Below are positions 4,689 through 7,481 of a stretch of DNA of 7,481 bases, piece after piece. The position numbers were made by a program, and so were the translations under genes. A model generated the notes under the pieces. It had not been told where the DNA came from. It did no database searches and saw only the letters and a list, made by a program, of their open reading frames with translations. Origin of the DNA: Thioalkalivibrio sp. (lineage in GTDB: Bacteria; Pseudomonadota; Gammaproteobacteria; Ectothiorhodospirales; Ectothiorhodospiraceae). How positions within the stretch are numbered: position 1 is the first letter of the stretch; every line of letters begins with the position of its first letter. The DNA lies in assembly GCA_003553165.1 (NCBI GenBank), contig PUOZ01000273.1, forward strand, positions 1-7,481, read 5' to 3'.

Positions 4689-7481
4689 ATCCCGCCCGGC
4701 TGACCGTCCACCGACCCGTGATGACGTCCATGGTCACCCTGATCGTGATCCTGCTCGGGCTCTCGGCGCTGAACCGCCTCCCGGTGGACCTGCTGCCGGA
4801 TATCACCTGGCCGGTGCTGACGGTCACAACCTCCTATTCCAATGCCGGTCCCGAGGAAGTGGAACAGCTGGTCACCCGGCCCATCGAGCAGGCCGCGGCC
4901 GCGATCACCGGGGCACAGCGGATCGATTCCACCTCGGCCGAAGGCAACAGCAACGTGCGGGTGCGCTTTTCCTGGGGCACCGAACTCGGCGAGGCCGTGG
5001 ACGACCTGCGGGATCGACTGGCGCGCATCGCCGGCCAGTTGCCCGAGGACGCCGACCGACCGCTGGTACGACGCTTCGATACCCAGGCCTCGCCGATCAT
5101 GCTGCTTGGCGTGGGCAGCACGCTGGACCCGGTGCAACTGCGCAGCCTGATCGACAACCGCATCGGCCCGCGCATCGAACGCATTCCCGGTGTTGCCGCC
5201 ATCGACATCCGCGGCGGCCTGGAGCGGGAGATCCGGATCGAGGTTCTGCCGGAGCGGCTCCAGGCCCTTGGCATCGGGCTCGACACCGTGCGTACCGCCC
5301 TGAGCGATGCCAGCGTGGTCACCCCGGGCGGACCCATCGTCGAAGGCCGGCGCGAGTTCCGGCTGCGCACCCCGGCCCAGTTCGAGGATCTCGACCAGAT
5401 CGCTCAGACGGTGGTGCACCGTGGCGACGGTGCCGCGATCCGCCTCCACCAGATCGCAGAGATCCGTGACACCCACCAGCGTCTGACGCGCCGTTTCCGG
5501 GTCAACGACGAGGAGGGAGTGGTGTTGGCCATTCGCAAGCTGGCCGACGCCAACACCGTCGAGGTCGCGGCTGCTGTGCGTGCGGAAATCCGGCGCCTGA
5601 ACCGCGACTTCCCGCAGGTGGCGATCCAGGTCGCCAGCGACGAGTCGGTGTACATCTCCCGCTCCATCGAGAACCTGGGGCGCGCGATCCTCTACGGCAG
5701 CGCACTGGCGGTGCTGGTGCTCCTGGCCTTCCTCCGCAATCTGCGCTTCACCCTGGTCGCCGCGGCGGCGATCCCGATCGCGGTGATCGCCACCTTCGGC
5801 CTGGTGTATTTCGGCGGTCTGACCCTGAATCTGATGACCCTGGGGGGCATCGCGCTGGGTGTGGGCCTGATGGTGGACAATGCGATCGTGGTGATCGAGA
5901 GCATTGCGCGCAACCGCGAGGAGCGCCCGGAACTCGGTATCGCCGAGGCAGCGGTGACCGGCACCGGTCAGGTCTCGTCGGCGATCGTCGCCAGCACCCT
6001 GACCACGCTGGCGATCTTCCTGCCGCTGTTCTTCGCCCAGGAGCTGGCCGGACAGTTGTTCAAGCCGCTGGCCGCGGTGGTCGCCTTTGCGCTGGCCGTG
6101 TCGCTGATTGCCGCGCTGACCCTGGTCCCGATGCTGATGGCGCGGCCCGCGCTGCACGCGGGCCGTCCGCGGGCACCGTCCCGCCTGCGCCTGGAACGGC
6201 GCTATCTGCAGCTTCTGGAGCCGGTGTCGGCGCATCCCTGGTGGGTGGTGGCCGCGAGTCTTGCCCTGTTGCTGCTGGCGTTGCTGAGCTTCCGCGGTGT
6301 CGGCACCGAGTTCCTGCCGCCCACGGACGAAGGGGACGTACGGGTCAATATCGCCATGGAACCGGGCACCCGACTCGAGATCCTGGACGCGGTAATGCGG
6401 GAAATGGAGGCGCAGGCGCACGCAACCGTGCCCGAGATCACCAACATGGTAACCAGCATCGGTGCCTCGGCCTTCCGGGCCGGTTCGCCTGCAGCCGCAA
6501 ACATGCGCATCAGCGTGGGTCCCCGGGAATCCCGCGACCGCTCCAGCGAGGAGATCGCCGCCGACCTGCGCCGGGCCATCGGCCAGCCGCCGGGCGTCAC
6601 GGTCCGGGTACGGGCCAGCAGCGGCATCTTCTTCCGCGGCTTCGGGGGCGGAGACGACACCGAGCGCCTGTCCATTGATGTCCGCGGCTTCGACCGGCTG
6701 ACCATGAATGCGGTCGCGGCCGAGTTTGGCCGGGTACTCGAGGAGATCCCCGGCGTGACCGACGTGCGCCTGGGCGGCGACGGCGGCCAGCCCGAGTTTG
6801 CGACCCGCATCGACCGCGCCCGCGCCGCCGATCTTGGCGTCGACGTGCGCAGCATCGCCCAGACGATCGAGACGGCACTGGGTGGCTCCGGTGCCGGGCA
6901 GTTCCGTGCCGCCGGAACCGAGTCGCGCATCTGGGTGCAGATCCAGGACGCGGAACAGCGCCGGCTGGATGAACTCCTGAACCTCACGGTGGCAGGCAGC
7001 AACGGCGAGCGCATCGCCCTGCGCAGCCTGGTGCAGTTCGAACCGACCATCGGGCCGGACAGCATCCGGCGGCGCGAACAGGGACGGATCACCACCCTGT
7101 TCGCGAACATCGCCGGGCGGCCGCTGGGTGACGTCGCCGCCGAGGTCCGCGACCGTCTCGGGAGCATTCCCCTGCCCGACGAGATCGACTTCCAGGTCAG
7201 CGGCGATGTCGAGGAACAGGAGGCGGCCTTCTCCGAACTGATGCTCGGCACCATGCTCGCGGTGTTGCTGGTCTACATGGTCATGGCCAGTCTCTACGAA
7301 TCACTGCGCGACCCGTTGATCGTGATGTTCTCGGTGCCGCTCGCGGTCATCGGCGTGGTACTCGCGCTGCTGGTGACCGACACCACGCTGAACGTGCAAT
7401 CGCTGATCGGGGTGATGCTGCTGGTGGGCATCGTGGTGAACAACGCGATCCTGCTGGTCGACCGCATGGCGCGCCTGCACC
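4685..7481 (+). CDS. RND multidrug-type efflux permease, HAE1/AcrB family (3' partial)
   Basis: The frame is open for 932 codons to the window edge with no stop; full-length members have about 1,000-1,050 residues. It begins [17 protein letters not shown], with a first helix at about 12-30 and then LPVDLLPDI, the usual start of RND pumps. A periplasmic porter loop (about 31-335) leads into helices 2-6 (about 336-486). Helix 7 (about 518-535) precedes [12 protein letters not shown] (540-551) and the second porter loop (to about 852), and helices 8-10 follow. Helix 4 reads [13 protein letters not shown]: Asp398 matches AcrB Asp407, but AcrB Asp408 is Asn399 here. Helix 10 reads [12 protein letters not shown], with Asn919 where AcrB has Lys940. 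To my knowledge this DN/N pattern is common in uncharacterised HAE1-like pumps. The pump should exchange protons for substrate across the inner membrane as a trimer with the upstream adaptor. The start overlaps the adaptor stop by 4 nt and has no strong ribosome binding site of its own, which suggests coupled translation. Confidence 0.95.
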   Translation, partial: MNPARLTVHRPVMTSMVTLIVILLGLSALNRLPVDLLPDITWPVLTVTTSYSNAGPEEVEQLVTRPIEQAAAAITGAQRIDSTSAEGNSNVRVRFSWGTELGEAVDDLRDRLARIAGQLPEDADRPLVRRFDTQASPIMLLGVGSTLDPVQLRSLIDNRIGPRIERIPGVAAIDIRGGLEREIRIEVLPERLQALGIGLDTVRTALSDASVVTPGGPIVEGRREFRLRTPAQFEDLDQIAQTVVHRGDGAAIRLHQIAEIRDTHQRLTRRFRVNDEEGVVLAIRKLADANTVEVAAAVRAEIRRLNRDFPQVAIQVASDESVYISRSIENLGRAILYGSALAVLVLLAFLRNLRFTLVAAAAIPIAVIATFGLVYFGGLTLNLMTLGGIALGVGLMVDNAIVVIESIARNREERPELGIAEAAVTGTGQVSSAIVASTLTTLAIFLPLFFAQELAGQLFKPLAAVVAFALAVSLIAALTLVPMLMARPALHAGRPRAPSRLRLERRYLQLLEPVSAHPWWVVAASLALLLLALLSFRGVGTEFLPPTDEGDVRVNIAMEPGTRLEILDAVMREMEAQAHATVPEITNMVTSIGASAFRAGSPAAANMRISVGPRESRDRSSEEIAADLRRAIGQPPGVTVRVRASSGIFFRGFGGGDDTERLSIDVRGFDRLTMNAVAAEFGRVLEEIPGVTDVRLGGDGGQPEFATRIDRARAADLGVDVRSIAQTIETALGGSGAGQFRAAGTESRIWVQIQDAEQRRLDELLNLTVAGSNGERIALRSLVQFEPTIGPDSIRRREQGRITTLFANIAGRPLGDVAAEVRDRLGSIPLPDEIDFQVSGDVEEQEAAFSELMLGTMLAVLLVYMVMASLYESLRDPLIVMFSVPLAVIGVVLALLVTDTTLNVQSLIGVMLLVGIVVNNAILLVDRMARLH

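Noticed and set aside
4193..6421. A 742-codon open frame on the minus strand antisense to the efflux genes
   Set aside because: It is a GC-rich antisense shadow of the adaptor and permease frames. Its translation is low-complexity (rich in G, R, Q, H), has no family likeness, and opposes two clearly real genes.

Overview
This is a GC-rich chromosomal segment that looks gammaproteobacterial. The protein families fit that group, and so do two REP-like palindromes. A Chromatiales or Ectothiorhodospiraceae-type host is a guess from composition and gene style. I see no rRNA, tRNA, CRISPR array, integrase or transposase. The window is mostly ordinary core and accessory genes; the non-routine material is in the two intergenic spacers.

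Layout. (1) 2-1075, + strand: the C-terminal part of a large fusion of an ADP-forming acyl-CoA synthetase-like ATP-grasp domain to a GNAT acetyltransferase, the architecture of the protein lysine acetyltransferase Pat/PatZ. The gene begins upstream of the window. (2) 1088-2311, - strand: an MFS permease that I recognise as ArsJ, the organoarsenical (1-arseno-3-phosphoglycerate) efflux protein. It converges on gene 1 with a 12-nt gap. (3) 2312-2486: a spacer holding a perfect 27-bp inverted repeat with a 52-nt loop and half of a 16-bp tandem duplication. (4) 2487-2978, - strand: a TspO/MBR family membrane protein, co-directional with arsJ. (5) 2979-3470: a 492-nt spacer between divergent genes. 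It carries a GTAG-headed REP-like palindrome and a perfect 28-bp-arm REPIN-like element. (6) 3471-4688, + strand: an RND periplasmic adaptor (membrane fusion protein). It overlaps by ATGA with (7) 4685 to the window end, + strand: an RND inner-membrane permease of the HAE1/AcrB type, cut off by the window edge after 932 codons.

How the genes work together. The adaptor and permease form an efflux operon. The adaptor carries the RLS tip motif for docking to a TolC-like outer-membrane channel, but no such channel gene is in the window. ArsJ normally acts with an arsenic-operon glyceraldehyde-3-phosphate dehydrogenase. No such gene, and no ars regulator or reductase, lies beside it here, so it appears as an orphan next to tspO. 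The acetyltransferase fragment has no evident functional link to the other genes.

I did not find a convincing undescribed multi-gene system. The most useful leads are the long hairpin between tspO and arsJ, the two REP-like families in one spacer, and the orphan arsJ.
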